From Candidatus Aminicenantota bacterium (GTDB taxonomy: Bacteria > Acidobacteriota > Aminicenantia > UBA2199), in contig JAOZTV010000206.1 of NCBI GenBank assembly GCA_029939015.1, positions 1 to 5,672 on the forward strand: a stretch of 5,672 bases of DNA, read 5' to 3'. Made by a program: the position numbers and the translations under genes. Positions 1-5,672 of this stretch are shown here, one piece after another. Below the pieces are notes generated by a model that saw only the letters and a list, made by a program, of their open reading frames with translations, was not told the DNA's origin and ran no database searches. Position 1 is the first letter of the stretch. Every line of letters starts with the position of its first letter.

Positions 1-60
1 AAGAGAATGAAAAATGGAATTTATTAATATCTAAATTATAAAAAATTTATTGAGATAAAA
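1..60 (+). other. Leader upstream of the hydrolase gene, possibly with the tail of an upstream CDS
   Basis: One frame is open from base 3 and stops at TAA 39-41, reading ENEKWNLLISKL. This could be the C-terminus of a gene entering from the left, which would put it 19 bases from the next start, but 12 codons are too few to prove coding. A second frame (from base 1) stops at 25-27. A TATAAA-like hexamer lies at 37-42, but I find no convincing -35 element at the right distance. Before the ATG at 61 there is only a weak GAG (52-54) as a possible ribosome-binding core. Confidence 0.25.
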
Positions 61-1986
61 ATGGAAAATCTAAAAAACAATTTGTTCTTAACAAATAAAT
101 TAATACTGGCGATATTATTAATTACTTTTAATGTATCAAATATATTTAGTCAAGAGCAAAAAAAAAATAATCAGGAAGTTACATATCTATCAAAAGCACC
201 GAAAATTGATGGTCGTCTGGATGAAAGTTTAAAAACTCTTCCAATACGTAATTTTCCAATATCTCAAAAATCCAATTTCAGTATCAATGTACCTCCTGCT
301 TCATATCGTCTTGCGTATGGGATTGATTTTTTATATCTTTATATTGAAGTCGAATCAAATGATATTCAATATCGGGAACGAGCATTTCAATTCGGGGATG
401 GATTTCATCTTTTAATTGCAAAAGCACTACCGGATAGTGATCCAACAAGTGATTTTTATGTATTAGGTGGTTCTGCTGTTAATGAACAAAGGCTTGAATG
501 GACAAGAAAGATATTCTGGTATCATAATAAGGATGTTTTTAAAAAGGTCAGTGATAAAACTAAAATGGAATTTAATTCTGGGAAAAATAAAATAGGGTTT
601 GAATTATTATTACCCTGGAGAGAAGTGCATCCATATCATCCCTGGTTAATGAAGGATGGAATTGGATTTAATCTGGTATTTGTAAAAGCTATTGGAAAAA
701 AAGATAGAATAAAATATCGTGTTTTTCCAAGCAGTTTAGGTGGAAACAGGCCAAGGAGATATCAGGTTCTAAAATTTGAAAAACCTGTTCATTCAGGGAA
801 AGCAAAATCATTTGTGCAACTTTCTAAAAATCATATTAAAGCAGGGGAAAACATTGATTTAACAGCTGTAACAATTGCTTCAAAAAGTGGAAATGAAAAC
901 ATCTACTTCAGCTATAAAACAGGAGAAGGGCACATATATGCCGAAGACCAATTAAAATATGAGTATCAAAAAGGGCAAACTATAAAAAAACTATCACTAT
1001 CTGAATTAATATTGCCTGTAGGTGGCTATAATATAGAATTGCAATCTTCCTCAACTGAATTAAAAGGTCAAAACTATTTAACAGTATTTTCTCCATTAAA
1101 TCCTGAGAAACTAAATAAGAAAATTATTGCACTTAAATCTAAGATTTCATTGGATAGTATTTTTTCATTACAATTCAGCATCGAAGAAATTCAAAAAACC
1201 CTGAAAAGCTTAAAAACCTATGATACGGCAGCAACTGTCAGATTAGAGATTGATCAACTTAAAAAACATATTAATCAATCAGAAAATGGCAATGATATTA
1301 TAAGAGAGAAAAAAGGGTTTTTGCGTAAGGCATATCGTTCTAAAATAGATAATACACTGCAACCTTATACTGTTAACTTACCGGAGGCGTATGTTTCATC
1401 AAAAAAATATCCTTTAATTGTTTTTTTACATGGGAGTGAATCATCAGAAAAAAACCTTCAATATGCACGAAAAATGTTTCCTTTAAAAAAGTTTATTTTA
1501 TTAGGACCTAAAGGGCGCGGCTTATCAAATTATTTTACTAAAGATAATGCTCAAAAAGATATATCTGAAGCAATAGAGGCGGTTAAGCGAAGTTATAATA
1601 TAGATTCAAAAAATATATTTCTTTCAGGTTTTTCGATGGGTGGATATGGGGTATTAAGAACTTATTTTGAGACACCAAAAAAATTTAAAGGACTTATTAT
1701 TAATAGTGGGACACCATTTGCCACTAAAAGATTCAATCGTAATAATGAATGTCCCAATTTTTTAGAAGACAAATATTTGTCTAAATTCAAAAATATTGAG
1801 ATGATCGTATTTCATGGTGATCAGGATAGAAATATTCCGATTGAAAGAGTTGAAAAAATGGTTGATGTCTTAAAAAAACATGGAGCAACGGTAGAGTTCA
1901 AAAAAATTATAGGTAAAGGTCACGAAATGATAAGTGGAGAAGCTAAAAATATATTACACAAATGGTTAACAAAACAGTTAAATTAA
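61..1986 (+). CDS. Secreted CBM9-like domain / alpha-beta hydrolase fusion (esterase or prolyl-oligopeptidase-like)
   Basis: This 641-residue exported enzyme probably hydrolyses an ester or peptide bond in an extracellular or periplasmic substrate. Residues 1-30 look like a signal peptide: Lys at 5 and 13, a hydrophobic core 14-29, and a likely cut near FS/QEQ; no lipobox Cys is seen. Residues about 40-241 resemble a CBM9-type domain (APKIDGRLDE at 46-55, then a beta-rich region with FGDGFHLLI). About 242-345 is probably a beta-sandwich, and about 347-418 is a charged helical linker. The hydrolase domain starts near AYRSKIDNTLQPY (424-436) and contains the oxyanion-type HGS (457-459), nucleophile elbow GFSMGG (Ser525), acid HGDQDRNIP (Asp589) and GKGH (His621), so the triad looks complete. 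The start at 61 is the first ATG after an in-frame stop at 25-27. The family resembles dienelactone-hydrolase or PHB-depolymerase-like esterases and S9-like peptidases; the substrate cannot be read from sequence. Confidence 0.88.
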   Translation: MENLKNNLFLTNKLILAILLITFNVSNIFSQEQKKNNQEVTYLSKAPKIDGRLDESLKTLPIRNFPISQKSNFSINVPPASYRLAYGIDFLYLYIEVESNDIQYRERAFQFGDGFHLLIAKALPDSDPTSDFYVLGGSAVNEQRLEWTRKIFWYHNKDVFKKVSDKTKMEFNSGKNKIGFELLLPWREVHPYHPWLMKDGIGFNLVFVKAIGKKDRIKYRVFPSSLGGNRPRRYQVLKFEKPVHSGKAKSFVQLSKNHIKAGENIDLTAVTIASKSGNENIYFSYKTGEGHIYAEDQLKYEYQKGQTIKKLSLSELILPVGGYNIELQSSSTELKGQNYLTVFSPLNPEKLNKKIIALKSKISLDSIFSLQFSIEEIQKTLKSLKTYDTAATVRLEIDQLKKHINQSENGNDIIREKKGFLRKAYRSKIDNTLQPYTVNLPEAYVSSKKYPLIVFLHGSESSEKNLQYARKMFPLKKFILLGPKGRGLSNYFTKDNAQKDISEAIEAVKRSYNIDSKNIFLSGFSMGGYGVLRTYFETPKKFKGLIINSGTPFATKRFNRNNECPNFLEDKYLSKFKNIEMIVFHGDQDRNIPIERVEKMVDVLKKHGATVEFKKIIGKGHEMISGEAKNILHKWLTKQLN

Positions 1987-2011
1987 ATGAATTGGACAAT
2001 TCATTTGGTTT
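1980..2011 (+). terminator. Candidate hairpin overlapping the hydrolase stop codon
   Basis: Bases 1985-1993 pair perfectly with 1998-2006 around a GGAC loop. Two G-U wobbles and three A-U pairs extend the stem to 14 bp (1980-1993 with 1998-2011). The TAA stop at 1984-1986 lies in the left arm. The stem is nearly all A-U and only a mixed T-rich stretch follows rather than a clean U tract, so it is at best a weak intrinsic terminator. It may instead protect the mRNA 3' end or be chance in AT-rich DNA. Confidence 0.3.
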
Positions 2012-2056
2012 CAAAAATTTTTAGCTTTAAAACTTTTGGATATACCTAAAAAAAAT

Positions 2057-2063
2057 AAAGGAG
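2057..2063 (+). promoter_or_regulatory. Shine-Dalgarno site that fixes the start of the small membrane protein
   Basis: AAAGGAG lies 8 bases before the ATG at 2072. The reading frame is also open from a TTG at 2036, but this ribosome-binding site would then sit inside the gene, so the ATG at 2072 is the better start. Confidence 0.8.
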
Positions 2064-2071
2064 ATAATAAA

Positions 2072-2311
2072 ATGGAAAAACATCTAAAAATGCTAAATTT
2101 AATAGTAAATATTATGCTTCCACCACTTATATTTGGAGGGATTTATAATTTTATAAATAATTCTAAAAACAAAATGTCAACTGGAACAGATGATTTTATT
2201 GCAGGTCTTTTCATGGGAATGGCTATAATGGCAATAATTGTTTTAATTATTAAGCTTATTATTAATATAAAAAATAATAATGCTACTAAAATAAAGGAGG
2301 TAATAGAATGA
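2072..2311 (+). CDS. Small two-helix membrane protein, family not recognised
   Basis: This 79-residue protein has two predicted membrane helices, at about residues 8-27 (containing a PPLIFGG segment) and about 43-64 (GLFMGMAIMAIIVLII). A short polar loop rich in Asn, Ser, Thr and Asp (28-42) joins them, and the C-terminal tail (65-79) is Asn/Lys-rich and hydrophilic. I see no catalytic motif, Cys pair or DNA-binding motif. The start at 2072 has a strong AAAGGAG site. The final TGA (2309-2311) overlaps the next gene's ATG (2308-2310), so the two are very probably translationally coupled and may act together, for example with this protein as a membrane partner of the exported propeller. That role is inference; a generic small membrane protein of unknown function is the safe call. 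Confidence 0.8.
   Translation: MEKHLKMLNLIVNIMLPPLIFGGIYNFINNSKNKMSTGTDDFIAGLFMGMAIMAIIVLIIKLIINIKNNNATKIKEVIE
2293..2300 (+). promoter_or_regulatory. Strong Shine-Dalgarno site inside the end of the small membrane protein gene
   Basis: AAAGGAGG lies 7 bases before the ATG at 2308, within the last codons of the upstream gene. With the ATGA overlap it supports efficient re-initiation on the propeller gene and confirms its start. Confidence 0.85.
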
Positions 2312-3432
2312 AAAAGTTTATAATTCTAATTGTTTTGGTTTTTTTTATGATTGTTACAATTAGCGGGCAGATAATAAAAAATTCAGACAAACCAATTAAG
2401 GGCAAATGGGATCTTCAATTAAAAAAGATATGGGAAATTGAGGGAACTGGAACAGAAGTTTTTGGAAGTATTCAAAATGTAAGAGTTTCAAAAGATGGCA
2501 GAGTTTATGTGTTAGATAATAGACTTCAAAAAATCCTTATATTTAATAAGGATGGGAAATTTTTATCTAAATTTGGTAAAATGGGAGAAGGCCCCGGTGA
2601 ATTTAAAACATTTCGACTGGGAGAGCAATTATTTGTTAAAGAAAATAATCTTATATTTGTTGAAAGAGGTAGCGTTCACTATTTCTCACTCGATGGAAAT
2701 TTTAAAAAAACTCTTAAAATACCGGCTTCAATAAAACCCGAAGGTTTTATTTCTAAAGATGTTTTAATTTCTGTACCTATTATAACCGGGGTTTCGAATA
2801 AAAAAATCAGAAAGATTAAATCTTATAATTTATTAAAAAAAACAGAGACCCTTATCACAACATTTAATCCTTATGAAAAGGCTTCAACAAGTAAAGAGGG
2901 TAACGGAACCCGTATGATTGCAGCAATAATCATTGGAAGTATAACACCGCGAATGACAGTTGATTATAAAGATGGAAACTTATATTATGGAATGAGTGAC
3001 AATTATAGGATTACTAAAAGAAATTTAAAAAAGAAAACAGAAAGTTATTTTCTTTTACAGGGAAGAGAACAAAAAAAAGTTTCTAAAAATTTCTTAGCCG
3101 AGCTGGCAAAAAACTTCAAAAAAATTCCACCAGAAATGATAAAAAAGATACTGGCAGGACTTCCTAAAAAAGCATCCTTTTTTCAGAGAATATTTGCTAT
3201 GGATAACGGCTTAGTATATGTTTTTGTTTCAGATCCGGATGCTAGGTCATCTCAGGCAATTGATATTTTTTCTTCAAATGGAGAATACTTATATTCAAAT
3301 AATATTGAGATTGGAGAAGGCAATAATATACGTGTAATAGAATTTAGTGGAAATAATTTGTTTCTATCTTTTGAAGATGAGGAAGGAGAAATTAAATTAA
3401 CTAAATATCAAATTAGTCATCCAAGTGTATAA
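2308..3432 (+). CDS. Exported 6-bladed beta-propeller protein (NHL-like)
   Basis: This 374-residue protein is probably periplasmic or surface-associated. Residues 1-20 form a signal peptide (MKK, then a hydrophobic core ending ISG/Q); there is no Cys near the cut, so it does not look like a lipoprotein. The mature part starts with an NHL-like blade at about 49-88: V-S-x-D-G-R-V-Y-V-L-D-N followed by I-x-I-F-N-x-D-G-K-F. Next comes the loop FGKMGEGPGEF (89-99), a hallmark of the 6-bladed beta-propeller family common in Bacteroidota and Aminicenantes. Later blades are more diverged; VDYKDGNLYYGMSDNYRI and AMDNGLVYVFVSD are recognisable blade cores. Family members are about this long, so it appears complete. 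No catalytic residues are evident; a binding or scaffold role is likely, with unknown ligand. It follows the two-helix membrane gene with an ATGA overlap. It is distinct from the next gene's Reg_prop propellers, which use WIGT repeats. Confidence 0.85.
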   Translation: MKKFIILIVLVFFMIVTISGQIIKNSDKPIKGKWDLQLKKIWEIEGTGTEVFGSIQNVRVSKDGRVYVLDNRLQKILIFNKDGKFLSKFGKMGEGPGEFKTFRLGEQLFVKENNLIFVERGSVHYFSLDGNFKKTLKIPASIKPEGFISKDVLISVPIITGVSNKKIRKIKSYNLLKKTETLITTFNPYEKASTSKEGNGTRMIAAIIIGSITPRMTVDYKDGNLYYGMSDNYRITKRNLKKKTESYFLLQGREQKKVSKNFLAELAKNFKKIPPEMIKKILAGLPKKASFFQRIFAMDNGLVYVFVSDPDARSSQAIDIFSSNGEYLYSNNIEIGEGNNIRVIEFSGNNLFLSFEDEEGEIKLTKYQISHPSV

Positions 3433-3442
3433 AAATAATTTA

Positions 3443-3472
3443 TTGTTAGTTAACGAAGAAGATTGGTACAAT
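3443..3472 (+). promoter_or_regulatory. Candidate sigma-70-type promoter for the sensor gene
   Basis: In the gap after the propeller gene, TTGTTA (3443-3448) and TACAAT (3467-3472) are separated by 18 bases, giving a predicted start near 3479 and a leader of about 65 bases. TACAAT matches the -10 consensus at five of six positions and TTGTTA matches the -35 at four of six. A perfect TATAAT also occurs at 3534-3539, but with a TTGAAA at a spacing of only 15 it would give an almost leaderless transcript. In DNA this AT-rich such matches arise often by chance. I see no clear terminator in the rest of the gap. Confidence 0.35.
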
Positions 3473-3544
3473 ATCAAGTATAAAATCCAACATTATTTGC
3501 GAGTCCTAAGATTGAAATATTTAAAATATGTAATATAATAATAT

Positions 3545-5672
3545 ATGTTAAAAAAATATTTCACTATCATTATTATATTATTTTTTGTTTATGCTCTGGA
3601 TTTAAAAAGTGAAGAAATTAAATTTGATCAAATTCCTATAAATATTTCCACTGGAAGTATTTTAAGTATATTGGAGGATAATAATGGTTTTATGTGGTTT
3701 GGAACAGTTGAAGGATTGTTCAAATATGATAGTAATGGTTTTGTAAGCTACAAATATGTATCTGATGATTTAAATAGTTTAAGTGATAATATAATATATA
3801 GACTGTATCAGGATAAAAATGGCTTTATTTGGGTTTGTACCCAACAAGGCTTAAATATGTTTGATCCACAAAGTGAAAAATTTTATAATTACTATCCTGA
3901 TATAAAAAAAAACAATAGTGATAGTAATAAAATTTATTCAATCTATGAAAGTAAAAACGGTGATTTTTGGGTAGGGACTCATAAGGGAGTTTATAAGTTT
4001 ATAAAAAAAAAAAAAAAATTTGTCTTGTGGAGCAAAAATGAACTTTTGAATAATTCTTCTATTAGCACAATTTCTGGAGATAAAAAGGGGAATTTATGGA
4101 TTGGAACAAATAATGGAATATTCAGGTTAAACAAATACAATAAAATCTATCGTTATGTGAATAATAAACTAAAGCAGGATGGATTGGATGATAATAATAT
4201 AAATGTTATTTTAATTGACAAAAATGATGATGTTTTTGTAGGAACTAATAGGGGGTTGAACTTATATAATAATAAAAAAGATACTTTTAGCTCATATAAA
4301 AACGTTTTTTTTAATAAATCGCTAAATATAAACACAATCATTGAAAATAAATATGGTGTCTTATGGATAGGAACAATGAGAGAAGGACTGTATATATTGA
4401 ATAAAAGAGATAATACATATAAAAGAATTACTGATAATAATAGAAGTGAGAAAAATTTCAGAGGTAAAGTTATTTTTTCTCTATATAAAAACAGAGATGG
4501 GCTTATTTGGCTTAGCACTGATTCTGGTTTATGGAAAGTCAAATCAGAAAAGATTAAGTTTAATCACTATCTTATTAAACAAAATAATCCAAAAATAAGA
4601 ATTACAAATAAAATTGGTTTTTTTCAGTTTATGAATACTGATGAATTATTAGTAGGCTCACCTTATGATGGCTTATTCAAATTTAATAATAAAAAGTTTG
4701 TCAAATATGATATTGATATAAAGGAGAATAATTTTAATAATAATTTGATTATTACATCTGCTTATAAAACGAAAAATGGAATTCTTTGGATAGGGACATT
4801 TAAAGGGCTTCTGAAAATTAATGAAAAGAAAAATATTTATGAGTTATATAAAAATAACCCCAATCGTCCAGATAGCTTAATAAATAACATTGTTCTGGCT
4901 TTATTTGAAGATAAAGCTAGGTTTTTATGGATTGGGACAATGTCTGGATTAGATAAATTTGATAAGAAAAATAATGTGTTTATTCATTATAAACATAATC
5001 AGGACGACGATAATAGTTTAAGTGATAATACAATCGCTAATATCGTTGAAGATTCGTTTGGAAATTTATGGATTGGAACAAATAATGGGCTAAATAGATT
5101 TGATAAAATGAAATTCACAAGATTTTTAAAAAAAAGAGAAAATATTAATAGTATAAACAATAATTGGATTACAACAATATTTGAAGATAGTAAAAAATCA
5201 TTATGGATAGGAACCAAAGGAGGAGTGAATAAGTATAATAGAAAAAATAATACTTTTAAAACATTTACAAAAAAAAATGGTTTAATATATGATTATATTT
5301 CCAGTATTATAGAAGATCATTCTGGTAATATTTGGATAGCTACAACAAAAGGCTTATCAATTTTTGAGCCCAAAAATAAAATTTTTAATAATTTTAATAT
5401 TAGGGGTGGGTTTAATGCAAATGCTTCTGCAATTAATCAGAAAGGGGAAATTTATCTAGGTGGTGATGGCTTATATAAATTTACGAAAAACAATTTCCAT
5501 ATTAGTAAAAAAGAGTCACCTATAGTTTTAACAAAATTTAAAATATTTAATAAAACTATTAAGATGAATAAAAGTAAAAAATCGCCTTTAAAAAAAAATA
5601 TTACTGAAGCAAAGGCAATAATTCTTGATTATAAACAAAATGTTTTTTCATTTGAATTTGCTGTTTTGGATT
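3545..5672 (+). CDS. Two-propeller (Reg_prop) / Y_Y_Y sensor protein, 3' end outside the window
   Basis: The frame is open for 709 codons from the ATG at 3545 to the window edge without a stop. Residues 1-17 are a signal peptide or N-terminal anchor (MLKK, a run of Ile/Leu/Phe, then VYA). Fourteen Reg_prop blades follow, each built around G-x-L-W-I-G-T-x-x-G-L, with the Trp-equivalent at residues 51, 96, 142, 185, 231, 274, 322, 369, 415, 462, 509, 554, 597 and 637, a period of about 45. This equals two seven-bladed propellers, as in hybrid two-component sensors. The Trp is replaced at 231 (Phe), 369 (Leu) and 637 (Tyr). From 658, SPIVLTKFKIFNKT and LDYKQNVFSFEFAVLD are the usual entry to a Y_Y_Y domain. 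Relatives continue with a membrane helix and a histidine kinase, sometimes plus receiver and HTH domains, or a GGDEF or other output; which one applies here cannot be seen. The start is the first ATG after an in-frame stop (3539-3541); no Shine-Dalgarno is present. The likely role is sensing an extracytoplasmic ligand, perhaps one linked to the nearby hydrolase (inference). Confidence 0.88.
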   Translation, partial: MLKKYFTIIIILFFVYALDLKSEEIKFDQIPINISTGSILSILEDNNGFMWFGTVEGLFKYDSNGFVSYKYVSDDLNSLSDNIIYRLYQDKNGFIWVCTQQGLNMFDPQSEKFYNYYPDIKKNNSDSNKIYSIYESKNGDFWVGTHKGVYKFIKKKKKFVLWSKNELLNNSSISTISGDKKGNLWIGTNNGIFRLNKYNKIYRYVNNKLKQDGLDDNNINVILIDKNDDVFVGTNRGLNLYNNKKDTFSSYKNVFFNKSLNINTIIENKYGVLWIGTMREGLYILNKRDNTYKRITDNNRSEKNFRGKVIFSLYKNRDGLIWLSTDSGLWKVKSEKIKFNHYLIKQNNPKIRITNKIGFFQFMNTDELLVGSPYDGLFKFNNKKFVKYDIDIKENNFNNNLIITSAYKTKNGILWIGTFKGLLKINEKKNIYELYKNNPNRPDSLINNIVLALFEDKARFLWIGTMSGLDKFDKKNNVFIHYKHNQDDDNSLSDNTIANIVEDSFGNLWIGTNNGLNRFDKMKFTRFLKKRENINSINNNWITTIFEDSKKSLWIGTKGGVNKYNRKNNTFKTFTKKNGLIYDYISSIIEDHSGNIWIATTKGLSIFEPKNKIFNNFNIRGGFNANASAINQKGEIYLGGDGLYKFTKNNFHISKKESPIVLTKFKIFNKTIKMNKSKKSPLKKNITEAKAIILDYKQNVFSFEFAVLD
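3773..3791 (+). repeat. 19-base direct repeat in the sensor gene, copy 1
   Basis: This stretch is identical to 5012-5030 and encodes the NSLSDN segment that leads into blade 2. NSLSDN-type sequences are typical inter-blade strands of Reg_prop proteins. Confidence 0.8.
4003..4018 (+). repeat. Run of 16 A residues inside the sensor gene
   Basis: The run completes an Ile codon and then encodes five Lys (residues 154-158), between blades 3 and 4. The frame is intact as given, with good Reg_prop blades on both sides. Gain or loss of one A would shift the frame and truncate the protein inside its first propeller. Such tracts are prone to replication or RNA-polymerase slippage and also to sequencing error. 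Confidence 0.9.
4091..4116 (+). repeat. 26-base direct repeat in the sensor gene, copy 1
   Basis: This stretch is identical to 5063-5088 and encodes the NLWIGTNNG core of blade 4 (residues 183-191). It reflects the internal blade repeats of the protein, not a mobile element. Confidence 0.85.
5012..5030 (+). repeat. 19-base direct repeat in the sensor gene, copy 2
   Basis: This is the exact second copy of 3773-3791, in the same frame, encoding the NSLSDN segment before blade 11, 1239 bases (413 codons) downstream. Confidence 0.8.
5063..5088 (+). repeat. 26-base direct repeat in the sensor gene, copy 2
   Basis: This is the exact second copy of 4091-4116, in the same reading frame, encoding the NLWIGTNNG core of blade 11 (residues 507-515), 972 bases (324 codons) downstream. 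Confidence 0.85.

Noticed and set aside
2036..2071. An upstream TTG start adding 12 residues to the small membrane protein
   Set aside because: The added residues are polar and would place the strong AAAGGAG site inside the coding region; the ATG at 2072 is correctly spaced from that site.
2552..2734. A 60-codon open frame on the + strand inside the propeller gene
   Set aside because: It overlaps the GEGPGEF blade region in another frame, has no ribosome-binding site and shows no recognisable motif.
3528..3533. An ATG followed at once by TAA before the sensor gene, as a possible minimal regulatory ORF
   Set aside because: There is no ribosome-binding site, and such start-stop pairs are expected by chance in sequence this rich in A and T.
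3433..3544. A possible RNA gene, riboswitch or terminator in the 112-base gap
   Set aside because: I find no stable G+C stem, no U-tract terminator and no conserved riboswitch-like motif; only a tentative promoter is supported.
4153..4542. A 129-codon open frame on the - strand with hydrophobic, membrane-like residues
   Set aside because: It lies fully antisense to the well-supported Reg_prop blades of the sensor gene. Its Leu/Phe-rich composition and repeated VPIHK-like text are the reverse complement of the AT-rich WIGT repeats.
3773..5088. The direct repeats as a CRISPR array or mobile element
   Set aside because: The copies are only two each, widely and unevenly spaced, in frame, and each encodes a conserved propeller blade motif.
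4999..5217. A 72-codon open frame on the - strand
   Set aside because: It is antisense to blades 11-12 of the sensor and shares the same VPIH pattern with the other antisense frame, showing that it is only a shadow of the repeated blade motif.

Overview
The window is strongly AT-rich (by eye well under 35% G+C, with heavy use of AAA, ATA, TTA and AGA codons). It carries four genes, all on the + strand, three complete and one running off the right edge. Three of the four products begin with an export signal and the fourth is a small membrane protein, so the block works at or beyond the inner membrane. The families present (a CBM9-like domain fused to an alpha/beta hydrolase, a 6-bladed beta-propeller protein with a GEGPGEF-type loop, and a Reg_prop/Y_Y_Y sensor) are typical of Gram-negative bacteria such as Bacteroidota and Candidatus Aminicenantes. 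Two genes have strong Shine-Dalgarno sequences, which argues mildly against a mainstream Bacteroidota host. The lineage cannot be fixed from this sequence alone.

Layout. 1-60 is a short leader, possibly holding the last codons of an upstream gene. 61-1986 encodes a secreted 641-residue esterase- or peptidase-like hydrolase with an N-terminal carbohydrate-binding-like domain. A hairpin overlaps its stop codon (1980-2011). 2072-2311 encodes a 79-residue protein with two predicted membrane helices; its stop overlaps the start of the next gene in an ATGA junction. 2308-3432 encodes an exported 374-residue 6-bladed beta-propeller protein. A 112-base gap contains a plausible promoter and no gene. 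From 3545 to the right edge lies the first 709 codons of a large sensor with 14 beta-propeller blades (two seven-bladed propellers) and the beginning of a Y_Y_Y domain; the output domain lies outside the window.

How the genes may work together (inference): a secreted hydrolase with a polymer-binding domain, an exported propeller protein and a propeller-type sensor resemble a small locus for sensing and attacking an extracellular substrate. No transporter, SusC/SusD pair or other degradative enzyme is visible, so the substrate is unknown. The 2072-3432 pair is clearly one translational unit; whether the first and last genes share its transcript is open. I see no RNA gene, insertion sequence, CRISPR array or phage feature. 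The most unusual sequence-level feature is an in-frame run of 16 A residues inside the sensor gene.
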